A DNA stretch of 64,000 nt from Microbacteriaceae bacterium (GTDB lineage: Bacteria > Actinomycetota > Actinomycetes > Actinomycetales > Microbacteriaceae). The notes under the pieces were generated by a model that saw nothing but the letters and a program-made list of their open reading frames with translations, was not told the DNA's origin and did no database searches. Location: contig JANXTR010000023.1 of the NCBI GenBank assembly GCA_025352325.1, positions 1-64,000 of the forward strand, in the 5' to 3' direction. A program made the position numbers and the translations under genes. Below are positions 56,814-64,000 of this stretch, piece after piece. Within the stretch, counting starts at the first letter, position 1, and each line of letters opens with the position of its first letter.

Positions 56814-57521
56814 ATGACCATCTCCGCCCTCGAGCCGAAGCCGCTCCCCGTGTTGGCCGGGCCCCGCGCCATCTGGGGCCGCCGCATCGGCCAACTGGTG
56901 GTCGGCCTCTTCCTCTACGGGATCGGACTGGCGCTCATGGTGCGCGCCGGCATCGGTGTCGCCCCCTGGGACGTGCTTTCGCAGGGCATCGCGCACCGCA
57001 CCGGACTGCCGTTCGGACTGGTCACCAACATCCTGGGCGCTCTCGTGCTGCTGCTGTGGATCCCGATCCGGGTCCGGGTCGGCGTCGGAACCGTCGCCAA
57101 CGTGCTGCTGATCGGAACCAGCGCCCAGCTCGGGCTGAACGTCATCCCGCAGCAGACCGTGCCGTGGATCCAGGCGCTCGTCTTCGTCGGCGGGCTGTCC
57201 CTCGTCGCCGTCGCGACCGGCCTTTACATCGGCGCGCGGCTCGGGCCGGGCCCGCGGGACGGGCTGATGACGGGGCTGCACCGCCGCACGGGATGGCCAA
57301 TCTGGATCGTGCGCACCGGAATCGAAGTCGTCGTGCTTCTGGCCGGGGTGCTCCTCGGCGGCCAGTTCGGGGTCGGCACGGTCGCCTTCGCCCTGCTGAT
57401 CGGGCCGATGGTCGGCGTCGCGATGCCGCTGTTCCGGATCCCGGAGGAAGTCGCGGCACCGCTGGTGGAGCCGGTCGGGCCGGTCGGGACCGCGCCGAAG
57501 GGCGAGGAGGCGACCCCATGA
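56814..57521 (+). CDS. yczE: YczE/YitT-type membrane protein
   Basis: A 235-aa membrane protein with about five helices. Family marks are LVVGLFLYGIGLALMVRAGIGVAPWDVLSQGI and GLYIGARLGPGPRDGLMTGL, repeated glycine-proline patterns of the YczE family, plus RTGIEVVVLLAGVLLGG. Transport or regulation of a B6- or amino-acid-related compound has been suggested for the family, but no function is proven. The MocR gene yczR diverges from it, and a 42-aa frame overlaps its stop (ATGA). Confidence 0.88.
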   Translation: MTISALEPKPLPVLAGPRAIWGRRIGQLVVGLFLYGIGLALMVRAGIGVAPWDVLSQGIAHRTGLPFGLVTNILGALVLLLWIPIRVRVGVGTVANVLLIGTSAQLGLNVIPQQTVPWIQALVFVGGLSLVAVATGLYIGARLGPGPRDGLMTGLHRRTGWPIWIVRTGIEVVVLLAGVLLGGQFGVGTVAFALLIGPMVGVAMPLFRIPEEVAAPLVEPVGPVGTAPKGEEATP

Positions 57522-57646
57522 TCGTCCTTCTCGCCCTACGGGCGATCACACCGTTGGCCGCGCCCGCCACGATCGTCGCGATCGTGCGCGACCGCTTCCG
57601 GCAGGTGCCGACCCTACGGAACTACGAGAGCTTGCGCTGCGCGTAG
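57518..57646 (+). CDS. Small protein translationally coupled to yczE (42 aa)
   Basis: The frame starts inside the yczE stop (ATGA) and encodes MIVLLALRAITPLAAPATIV, then AIVRDRFRQVPTLRNYESLR. One N-terminal helix is followed by a basic, tyrosine-containing tail. Short proteins of this shape occur in related actinobacteria, but I know of no function. Translational coupling is the main argument that it is real; there is no independent ribosome binding site. Confidence 0.5.
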   Translation: MIVLLALRAITPLAAPATIVAIVRDRFRQVPTLRNYESLRCA

Positions 57647-57684
57647 ACACGCATCGCGTCGCGCAACGAGCCGACGGGCGCCGT

Positions 57685-58251
57685 ATGACCCCGTCCGTCT
57701 TCGCGCACGGCCACCTGCGGCTCTACCTGCTGAGCCTGCTCGCCGCGCGACCCATGCACGGATACGAACTCATCCAGGCGCTCACCGACCGCTTCGGGGG
57801 GACATACGTCCCAAGCGCCGGCACCATCTACCCGCGCCTCGCCAAGCTCGAGGAGGATGGACTCGGCGGCGTCGAGGACGAGCTGAGCGACTCTGTGCGG
57901 CGCCTCGCGAACGAGGTGCGCACGTCCGTCACCGACGCGATGAAGACGCTGCGAGCGGATCTCGTCGCGGCTGCTCGGGATGCCAGGGCCGAGGCCCGCG
58001 CCGAAGTGTCGCGCGATCACGTCCCGCCCGCCGATGGCCTTCAGGGGGAACCGCGGGCCGACGACGCTCGCGTGCAGGCCCGGGTCGCCGTGCGCGTCGC
58101 CGAGGCAGCGATCAACGACTTCCGCCAGCAGCTGCGCACCGACCTCCGCACGGAGGTCGCGAATGGGCGCCTGGAACCCTCCGTGGTCGGGCTCCTGACG
58201 TCGCGGTTGACCGAGCTGCGGCGCGAGATCACGGCGGCCCTTCGAGCCTGA
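57685..58251 (+). CDS. PadR-family regulator lacking the wing of its DNA-binding domain
   Basis: A 188-aa protein. Residues 1-60 are a clear PadR helix-turn-helix (HLRLYLLSLLAARPMHGYELIQAL and SAGTIYPRLAKLEEDGL). Homologs continue with the beta wing (a TKxxEGRKTVYxITDAG-like sequence) before an acidic helical part; here LEEDGL is followed directly by GGVEDELSDSVRRLANEVRT. About 30 residues are missing in frame (around 57865). The C-terminal 120 residues form long helices (dimer/effector arm). DNA binding should be altered or lost. It follows the yczE-linked small gene by 38 bp. Confidence 0.75.
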   Translation: MTPSVFAHGHLRLYLLSLLAARPMHGYELIQALTDRFGGTYVPSAGTIYPRLAKLEEDGLGGVEDELSDSVRRLANEVRTSVTDAMKTLRADLVAAARDARAEARAEVSRDHVPPADGLQGEPRADDARVQARVAVRVAEAAINDFRQQLRTDLRTEVANGRLEPSVVGLLTSRLTELRREITAALRA

Positions 58252-58343
58252 AACGATTCCCGTGAACGCTGGGAAATCGACCCCCTTCGCCTCATCCGCG
58301 TGGGAAATGCACAGGTTGATCGTGCGGTGTACGCTCAGCCCTC

Positions 58344-60575
58344 GTGATTGACGACGCCCGGTCTGGCGAAGAGCCCAGGTCGCCCAAGCGCTGGCTCATC
58401 GGAAACCCGCTCCCCTCCGACAAGCTCGAGGGACAGCTGCTCCCCAAGCACCTGGCACTTCCGATCTTCGCCAGCGACCCGCTCTCCTCGGTGGCGTACG
58501 CCCCGCAGGAGCTCCTGCTGATCCTGCTCATCGGCGGGCTGTCGTTCCTGGCCTTCACCCCCTTCGTCGCGGCGGCGGTCGTGCTGCTGATGATGGTGGT
58601 CGTCATCTCCTACCGCCTGCTGATCAAGGCGTACCCCAGTGGCGGGGGCGATTACGAGGTCGCCAGCAAGAATCTGGGCGAGAAGGCCGGCCTGGTCGTC
58701 GCATCCGCCCTGCTGGTGGACTACATCATGACGGTGGCCGTGTCGGTCGCCTCGGGCGTCGACAACATCATCTCGGCGCTGCCGTTCCTCAACGGCTTCC
58801 GGGTCGAGATGGCCGTGATCTTCGTCATCCTGCTGGCCGCGGCGAACCTCCGAGGCGTGCGCGAGTCGAGCAAAGCCTTCGCCGTGCCCACCTACCTCTT
58901 CGTCGGCAGCATCGCCGTCATGATCGGCGTCGCTCTGTTCCGCACCGCGTTCGGCGACGCCCCCGTCGCCGAGACCGCCGGCTTCGCCGTCAAGGGTCAG
59001 TCGGTCGCACAGGCCGCCGTCATCCTGCTGCTGCTCCGGGCGTTCTCGAGCGGATGCTCCGCCCTCACCGGTGTCGAGGCGATCAGCAACGGTGTCCAGG
59101 CCTTCCGCCGCCCCAAGATCCAGAACGCGCAGAAGACGCTCGTCGCCATGGGCGGCATCGCGATCATCCTGTTCGTCGGCCTCATCTCGGTGGCCCTGAT
59201 CTCGGGTGTCCACTACGTCGAGGACACCTGCAACCTGGTGGGCTTCCAGGATTGCGCCACCGCTCCGCAGCGCAGCGTGATCGCGCAGATCGCCGCCGCG
59301 GTGTTCGGCAACAACTCCCTGCCCTTCTTCGTCATCCAGGCTGCGACGGCCGCGGTGCTGCTGCTCGCGGCGAACACCGCCTTCAACGGATTCCCGCTGC
59401 TCGGCTCAGTGCTCGCCACCGACCGCTACGCGCCGAAGTCCCTGGCCACCCGCGGCGACCGCCTCATCTACTCGAACGGCGTCATCGCCCTCGCCGCGAC
59501 CGCGATCGTGATCCTGGTGGTCTACCACGCGAACATCACCTCGCTGATCCAGCTCTACATCATCGGTGTCTTCGTCTCCTTCACCCTCGGCCAGACCGGC
59601 ATGATCCGGCACTGGAGACGGCTGCTGCGCGAGGGCACGGGCGAGCTCAAACGCGCTCAGGTGCGCACCTATCTGGTGATCAACAGCTTCGGCGCGTTCA
59701 TGACCTTCACCGTGCTCGTGATCGTCACCGTGACCAAGTTCACCCACGGCGCCTGGCTGGTCTTCGTGATCATGCCGATCCTCTACACGCTGATGCTCGG
59801 CGTGAACCGCTACTACCGCGACGTCGACACCGAGATCGAGGCAGATGCCACCACCCGCTTCGGTGCGGAGCGCGACCACGCGATCGTCCTGGTCGGCAAG
59901 ATCAACAAGCCCGTGCTCAAGGCTCTCGACTACGCGATCGCCGCCCGCCACGAAAGCATCGAGGCGGTCCACGTCTCGATCGACGACGCGGCCACCGCGG
60001 AGCTCGAGCGCCAGTGGGTCGAGCACAATATCAAGATCCCGCTGCGGATCCTGGGCTCGCCCTACCGCGACATCAGCGTGCCGCTGATCAAGTACATCAA
60101 GGCCTGCCGCGAGACCAACGGCTCCGAGATCGTCACGGTCTACACCCCGCAATTCATCGTGGGGCACTGGTGGGAGTACCTCCTCCACAACCACAAGGCC
60201 CGACGCATCCGTCACAAGCTGATGCTCACGCACGGGGTCATGGTCGCGCTCGTCCCGTGGCTGCTCGACTCCTCGGACATGATCTACGGCCGCCGCTCGC
60301 GGCCGCTGCCCGGGCAGGATCGTCGCGGCGAGTTGCGGCGGCCCGTTCAGCGCCGGGCGATCGCGCCGGCCAAGGCCGCAGCCGCGAAGCAGGCCCGCGC
60401 GGACGCCCGCACCCGCACCGCCGCGCGCAACGGGGTGATCGTCAAGGGCGACTCGCCGACGGGCGGCGCGGGGTCGGTCTCGACCCGGACCGGGGCGATC
60501 AAGACCGGCGGCGCGACGTTGATCGCGACCAAGGCCACGCCGAAGGCTCCCGCGAAACCCTCCGACAAGGGATGA
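58344..60575 (+). CDS. APC-family transporter, KimA-like (putative potassium importer)
   Basis: A 743-aa membrane protein: about 12 helices in residues 40-490 (FASDPLSSVAYAPQELLLIL, YPSGGGDYEVASKNLGEKAG), then a 130-residue soluble domain (VLVGKINKPVLKALDYAIAA and HVSIDDAATAELERQWVEHN) and an Ala/Lys-rich tail. This layout matches KimA, a proton-potassium symporter whose soluble domain binds c-di-AMP. The GTG start at 58344 has TACGCT 8 nt upstream. I see no ydaO-type (c-di-AMP) riboswitch in the 92-bp gap upstream. Its stop overlaps the first crcB gene by ATGA. Confidence 0.88.
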   Translation: MIDDARSGEEPRSPKRWLIGNPLPSDKLEGQLLPKHLALPIFASDPLSSVAYAPQELLLILLIGGLSFLAFTPFVAAAVVLLMMVVVISYRLLIKAYPSGGGDYEVASKNLGEKAGLVVASALLVDYIMTVAVSVASGVDNIISALPFLNGFRVEMAVIFVILLAAANLRGVRESSKAFAVPTYLFVGSIAVMIGVALFRTAFGDAPVAETAGFAVKGQSVAQAAVILLLLRAFSSGCSALTGVEAISNGVQAFRRPKIQNAQKTLVAMGGIAIILFVGLISVALISGVHYVEDTCNLVGFQDCATAPQRSVIAQIAAAVFGNNSLPFFVIQAATAAVLLLAANTAFNGFPLLGSVLATDRYAPKSLATRGDRLIYSNGVIALAATAIVILVVYHANITSLIQLYIIGVFVSFTLGQTGMIRHWRRLLREGTGELKRAQVRTYLVINSFGAFMTFTVLVIVTVTKFTHGAWLVFVIMPILYTLMLGVNRYYRDVDTEIEADATTRFGAERDHAIVLVGKINKPVLKALDYAIAARHESIEAVHVSIDDAATAELERQWVEHNIKIPLRILGSPYRDISVPLIKYIKACRETNGSEIVTVYTPQFIVGHWWEYLLHNHKARRIRHKLMLTHGVMVALVPWLLDSSDMIYGRRSRPLPGQDRRGELRRPVQRRAIAPAKAAAAKQARADARTRTAARNGVIVKGDSPTGGAGSVSTRTGAIKTGGATLIATKATPKAPAKPSDKG

Positions 60576-60958
60576 CGCTTCTTGCGGTCCTGCTGGGCGG
60601 CCTTCTCGGCAGCGGGCTGCGCCTGGCGATCGACGCCGCACTGCCGCACTCGGACGCCGCGTTCCCGTGGTCGACCCTGCTCATCAACCTGGTCGGATCG
60701 TTCGTGCTCGCCGTCCTCGTCGCCTGGGTCTGGCCGAACGCACCCGCCTGGCTGCGTGCCGGTCTGGGCACGGGCGTCCTCGGCTCGTTCACGACTTTCT
60801 CGGCCCTGATCGTGTCGCTGCTGACCCTCACCCGCGCCGGGATGCCGCTGCTCGCGCTCGTGTACCTGCTGGTGTCGCTCGCGCTCGGGCTGGGAGCCGC
60901 GCTGCTGGGGCTGCGGATCGGGTCTCGCTCGGCTCCTGCTCGGGCGGTGGACGAGTGA
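60572..60958 (+). CDS. crcB: CrcB/FluC fluoride channel subunit 1
   Basis: A 128-aa, four-helix fluoride exporter subunit. Marks are GGLLGSGLRLAIDAALP, LLINLVGSFVLAVL and the selectivity region GSFTTFSALIVSLLTL with its phenylalanines. Overlaps both neighbours by four bases (ATGA and GTGA). In many Gram-positive bacteria two crcB genes together form the antiparallel dimer, which fits the tandem pair here. Confidence 0.93.
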   Translation: MTLLAVLLGGLLGSGLRLAIDAALPHSDAAFPWSTLLINLVGSFVLAVLVAWVWPNAPAWLRAGLGTGVLGSFTTFSALIVSLLTLTRAGMPLLALVYLLVSLALGLGAALLGLRIGSRSAPARAVDE

Positions 60959-61326
60959 GCGCGCTCGTGATCGGCGTCGCGATGCTCGCCGGTGCGCTCG
61001 GCGCCCTGCTGCGGTACGCGGCATCCACCGTCCTCGGCCGGGCGCGTCTGCCGTGGGCCGTGCTGCTCGTCAACGCGATCGGCTCGCTGATCGGCGGGGT
61101 CGTGATCGGGCTCGTGCAGTCGGGGGCGATCGGCTCGGATGCGCGACTCATCGTGCTCAGCGGCTTCGCCGGCGGGCTCACCACGTTCAGCACCTTCAGC
61201 GTCGAGACCGTGCAGCTGGCCCTTGCCGGACGGTGGCGCACCGCCCTCGGCAGCGTGCTCGCCAACCTACTGCTCGGCGTCGGCGCGGCCGTGCTCGGCT
61301 TCGCGGTGGCGGGCGGGTTCGGCTGA
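60955..61326 (+). CDS. crcB: CrcB/FluC fluoride channel subunit 2
   Basis: A 123-aa subunit with LAGALGALLRYAASTVLG, LLVNAIGSLIGGVVIGL and GGLTTFSTFSVETVQLAL. The GTG start at 60955 is inside the stop of subunit 1, so the two are made in equal amounts. Both are coupled to the KimA-like gene. I see no fluoride riboswitch upstream of the operon at 58252-58343. Confidence 0.93.
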   Translation: MSALVIGVAMLAGALGALLRYAASTVLGRARLPWAVLLVNAIGSLIGGVVIGLVQSGAIGSDARLIVLSGFAGGLTTFSTFSVETVQLALAGRWRTALGSVLANLLLGVGAAVLGFAVAGGFG

Positions 61327-61352
61327 GGCTCGGTTCGTCGTAGGGTGCAGAG

Positions 61353-62777
61353 GTGATCGACGAACAGCTCACGCCGGCGACGGCGCTGCCCAGGAGTACC
61401 CCGTCCGCTGAGGGGATCGACGCGAGGGGGATCGACGCCTTCGTCACCGCGCTCGAGCAGACGCCCGGGGTCGAACCGCACAGTCTCCTGATCCTGCGGC
61501 ACGGACGCGTGCTGGCCGAGGGGTGGTGGGGGCCGTACGACCGCGACCGGGTACACCTGCTGTATTCGCTGAGCAAGAGCTTCACCTCGACAGCCGTTGG
61601 ATTCGCCGTAGCCGAGGGGCTGCTGTCCCTCGACGACACGATCATCAGCCACTTCCCCGAGTTCGCGCACGAGATCACCGACGAGCGGAGCCGCAGGATC
61701 ACGGTGCGCCATCTCCTGGCCATGGCCAGCGGCCACCGCGAGGAGACGGTGGAACGCGCGTACGCGATCGATCCGATCGACCTCGTCCGCGGCTTCCTGA
61801 TGATTCCGCCCGACGAGGAGCCGGGAACCCTGTTCTGCTACAACCAGCCGTGCACCTTCACGATCGGGGCGATCGTGCAGAAGGCGAGCGGGCAGTCGCT
61901 GACGGAGTACCTGCGACCCCGCCTGCTCGACAAGCTCGGCATCGGGGAGGTCGGCTGGCAGCGCGACCTCTCGGGCCGCCAACTCGGATTCAGTGGGTTC
62001 CACGCCCCGACGGAGGCCATTGCCAAGCTCGGGCAGCTCTACCTGCAGAACGGCGTCTGGGACGGCGAGCCTCTTCTCTCGCCGGCGTGGGTCGCCGAGG
62101 CCACGCGCTCGCACATCGACAACTCGGCCTGGGAGAACTCGGACTGGCAGCAGGGCTACGGCTTCCAGTTCTGGATGGCCAGGCACGGCTATCGCGGCGA
62201 CGGCGCCTACGGGCAGTTCTGCGTGATCCTGCCCGAGCAGGACGTCGTCGTCGCCATCACGAGCCAGAGCCCCGACATGCAGGCGGTGCTCGACGCCGCG
62301 TGGGCGGAGCTGCTGCCCGCCATCGACCGCGCGTCGACCCCGACCGCGGACGCCGAGCTGGCCGCACGGCTGTCTGCGGCGCAGTTGGCTCCGGTGCCCG
62401 ACGGCGAGGTGGTCACCGGATCCTTCGCCGCCGCCCACGGCAACGACGCGGCATCGCTCACCGAGGTGCGTCTGAGCGGCGAGGGCGACGACTGGACACT
62501 CTCCCTCGTTGAGGGCGAGGACACGCTGGTGCTGCCGGTGGGCCGGGGCTCCTGGACCGTCACCGACGCGTTCGCGGTCTCCGGCGGGGTGGACGGCGAT
62601 GCGGTGGAAGACGGCGAGATGAACGGCGGTGTCCCGCGCATCGACGTGATCTTCGTCGAGACCCCGCACCGCCTCCATCTGACCTTCGACCCACCCGCCG
62701 GAACGTTCGCCGCACGATGGGAGACCGCGCCGCTGCACGCCGCATCCCTCGCGCAGAACAGGATGCCGCGTCCGTAG
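61353..62777 (+). CDS. Serine hydrolase of the class-C beta-lactamase/penicillin-binding family
   Basis: A 474-aa hydrolase without a signal peptide. The SxxK motif is YSLSKSFTSTAVGF (residues about 70-85) and the second motif is the Tyr in CYNQPCTF, analogous to YxN; the rest includes YGFQFWMARHGYRGDG and GAYGQFCVILPEQDVVV. Enzymes of this family are esterases, D-peptidases or beta-lactamases; the soluble location favours an esterase. The GTG at 61353 has TAGGGT at 61341-61346, 6 nt upstream (leaderless). It follows the crcB pair by 26 bp. Confidence 0.88.
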   Translation: MIDEQLTPATALPRSTPSAEGIDARGIDAFVTALEQTPGVEPHSLLILRHGRVLAEGWWGPYDRDRVHLLYSLSKSFTSTAVGFAVAEGLLSLDDTIISHFPEFAHEITDERSRRITVRHLLAMASGHREETVERAYAIDPIDLVRGFLMIPPDEEPGTLFCYNQPCTFTIGAIVQKASGQSLTEYLRPRLLDKLGIGEVGWQRDLSGRQLGFSGFHAPTEAIAKLGQLYLQNGVWDGEPLLSPAWVAEATRSHIDNSAWENSDWQQGYGFQFWMARHGYRGDGAYGQFCVILPEQDVVVAITSQSPDMQAVLDAAWAELLPAIDRASTPTADAELAARLSAAQLAPVPDGEVVTGSFAAAHGNDAASLTEVRLSGEGDDWTLSLVEGEDTLVLPVGRGSWTVTDAFAVSGGVDGDAVEDGEMNGGVPRIDVIFVETPHRLHLTFDPPAGTFAARWETAPLHAASLAQNRMPRP

Positions 62778-62794
62778 CCCGCGGTGGCCCGCCG

Positions 62795-63045
62795 CTACCG
62801 AGCGGGCCAGTGCCAGGCGGGTGCGTCGAGAAGACCCTGCCCGACGAGCACGGTCTCTCCCTGCTGCTTCTCGAGCCTGTGCACCAGCGCCTCCCGCTCG
62901 GCGAGCTGCGAGGGATGCAGGCGTGCGCGCGGTAGTGGCTCGACTTACCGCTCCCGTTGGGTCCGGTGGTGACGGTGACGGGCTCGAGCGGAACCACCAG
63001 CTACCGGAGGGAGCGGCACCCCTCGACGGCGAGAGTGCGCAGCAT
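62795..63045 (-). pseudogene. AAA-family ATPase gene collapsed by an internal deletion
   Basis: On the minus strand, ATG 63045 begins MLRTLAVEGCRSLR, then a TAG, then LVVPLEPVTVTTGPNGSGKS: a typical start with its Walker A. Immediately after SSHYR the sequence matches the C-terminus of the same family in another frame: LPRARLHPSQLAEREALVHR, then LEKQQGETVLVGQGLLDAPA and WHWPAR with a stop at 62795. Intact genes are about 380 codons, so about 900 bp between Walker A and the C-terminus are missing. Only the two ends remain. Confidence 0.85.
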
Positions 63046-63062
63046 CCCGCCGCCGCGTCCCG

Positions 63063-64000
63063 CTACCGCTGATCGAGCGAGCTGAGCGCGGCGACCACCT
63101 GGCGGGCGATCGTGCGGCCCGCGCGGTTCGCGCCGATCGTGGACGCGGTGGGCCCGTAGCCCGCGAAGAAGACGCGCGCGTTGCGCCAGGCCGCGCCGCC
63201 GCCGACTCCGATGCCGCCCTCCTTCTCCCGCAGTTTGAGGGGGGCGAGGTGCCGCAGTTCCGGGCGGAATCCGGTGGCCCAGATGATCGCGTCGGCGTGC
63301 TGGAAGCGGCCGTCGGGCCAGCGCACGCCGTCCGCTTCGATCGAGGAGAACATCGGGCCGGCGTGGAGCAGTCCGCGGTCGATGGCAGCCTGGATGCGGC
63401 GGGAGCGGGGCACGCCCGTAGTCGAGACGATGCTGGGCAGGGCGCGACCTTCGCGCGCCGCCGCGTCCTGGAGGGCCACCGCGCTGACGCCGGACTCGAT
63501 GTTGAGCTCCTGGTCCTCGAGGAACTCGATCGGCCGCCGGGCGACCCAGGTGATCGAGCCCGCGACGTTCTCGAGCTCCATGAGGAAGCCGATCGCGCTC
63601 GTGCCGCCGCCGACCACGACGACGTCCTTGCCGGCGAACTCGGCCGCGTCGCCGTACTCGACCGTGTGCAGCTGCCTGCCCCGGAAGTCGTTCATGCCCG
63701 GATACCAGGGAACGAACGGCGCCCCCCAGGTGCCCGTCGCGTTCACAAGCAGCCGGGTGGAGACCTCGCGCTCGCCGTAGTCGCCGCGGAAGCGCACGAC
63801 GAAACCGTCGAGCGTCGCCTCCACCCGGGTGACGTTCGCCGGGCGCACCACCTGCAGGCCGAAGTGCTGCTCGTAGCGGCGATAGAAGTCGGCCACGACC
63901 TCTTTGGCGGGCGCCTGCCGATCTGCGGTGTCGAAACTGACGCTGAGCTCCTCCATGCCGGGCAGGTCATTCACGCGGTGCGCGTACCCCAGTTTCAGCG
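63063..64000 (-). CDS. Flavin-containing monooxygenase, 5' part beyond the window
   Basis: The visible 312 codons run open to the right edge. They hold the second half of an FMO/BVMO-like flavoprotein: FVPWYPGMNDFRGRQLHTVEY, the NADPH motif DVVVVGGGTSAIGFLMEL, WVARRPIEFLEDQEL and the late IIWATGFRPEL, then FFAGYGPTASTIGANRAGR and a short C-terminus. The N-terminal FAD motif must lie beyond 64000. An internal Met at 63974 is too late to be the start. Substrate unknown. It lies 17 bp from the collapsed AAA gene on the same strand. Confidence 0.88.
   Translation of the reverse strand, partial: LKLGYAHRVNDLPGMEELSVSFDTADRQAPAKEVVADFYRRYEQHFGLQVVRPANVTRVEATLDGFVVRFRGDYGEREVSTRLLVNATGTWGAPFVPWYPGMNDFRGRQLHTVEYGDAAEFAGKDVVVVGGGTSAIGFLMELENVAGSITWVARRPIEFLEDQELNIESGVSAVALQDAAAREGRALPSIVSTTGVPRSRRIQAAIDRGLLHAGPMFSSIEADGVRWPDGRFQHADAIIWATGFRPELRHLAPLKLREKEGGIGVGGGAAWRNARVFFAGYGPTASTIGANRAGRTIARQVVAALSSLDQR

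Noticed and set aside
58252-58343. c-di-AMP (ydaO) or fluoride riboswitch upstream of the KimA-like/crcB operon
   Set aside because: Only 92 bp, with a -10 hexamer 8 nt before the start codon; no conserved core of either riboswitch was seen.
62821-63072. Plus-strand 83-codon frame next to the right-end monooxygenase
   Set aside because: It is antisense to the two recognisable ends of the collapsed AAA ATPase gene.

Overview
The window looks like a chromosomal segment of a high-GC actinobacterium, most likely a member of the Microbacteriaceae. The basis is the roughly 70% GC composition, the frequent GGATGC/GCATCC words, family-typical small proteins (the 101-aa protein at 12721-13026 and the lysine-rich 48-aa protein at 41643-41789), and the many leaderless genes with a NAnnnT -10 hexamer 6 nt before the start codon. 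No rRNA, tRNA, CRISPR array, prophage or intact insertion sequence was seen. The species cannot be named from sequence reading alone.

Layout. 1-8.5 kb: ribosome-rescue factor arfB, a broken MFS transporter, a dienelactone hydrolase, a tightly coupled operon (FbiC-like radical SAM protein, alpha/beta hydrolase, Baeyer-Villiger-type monooxygenase) and a divergent drug exporter followed by a TetR gene. 8.5-11.2 kb: a TIM-barrel isomerase/Gfo-Idh-MocA pair and pdxH. 11.2-16.3 kb: a signalling block with an EAL phosphodiesterase, an unknown partner protein, a soluble Ser/Thr kinase and a bacteriophytochrome-GGDEF cyclase. 16.3-20.7 kb: a sulfur-scavenging set (dehydrogenase, LLM monooxygenase, MetY and a divergent FMN reductase). 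20.7-27 kb: a LacI-controlled ABC transporter with a GH127 beta-L-arabinofuranosidase.

27-38 kb is the most interesting part. A two-component system is surrounded by envelope genes: lipid kinase, two COG4705-type membrane proteins, a GT-C glycosyltransferase, a CDP-glycerol transferase/GT4 fusion, a PAP2 phosphatase and a DedA protein. Six upstream regions carry a 19-bp box made of two 8-bp direct repeats spaced 3 bp apart. In five of them a -10 hexamer follows at a fixed distance, and four of those five genes start exactly where transcription should start. I read this as a self-contained envelope-stress regulon of the response regulator. A ZIP metal transporter with a DtxR-type operator is also here.

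38-49 kb: fetB-like permease, signal peptidase I, an ArsB/SLC13-type transporter, an SOS-boxed but broken DUF222/13E12 gene, an acyl-CoA oxidase with its own operator, a MarR/MFS pair, recQ facing it across an inverted pair of REP-like repeats, and a decayed GNAT gene. 49-64 kb: a DEAD-box helicase with a long disordered repeat N-terminus, an RND exporter, the yczR/yczE pair with a small coupled ORF, a PadR gene, a KimA-like APC transporter translationally coupled to two crcB fluoride-channel genes, a serine beta-lactamase-like hydrolase, a collapsed AAA ATPase, and a flavin monooxygenase cut by the right edge.

A second theme is deletion. Several genes look internally shortened: the CofH iron-sulfur motif of the FbiC-like protein, the wing of PadR, the C-terminal half of one COG4705 paralog, the N-terminal half of an MFS protein, the middle of an AAA ATPase, and apparently the spacer between the glycosyltransferase and a convergent small gene. 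This may be real genome streamlining or sequence error; resequencing or comparison with close relatives would decide.
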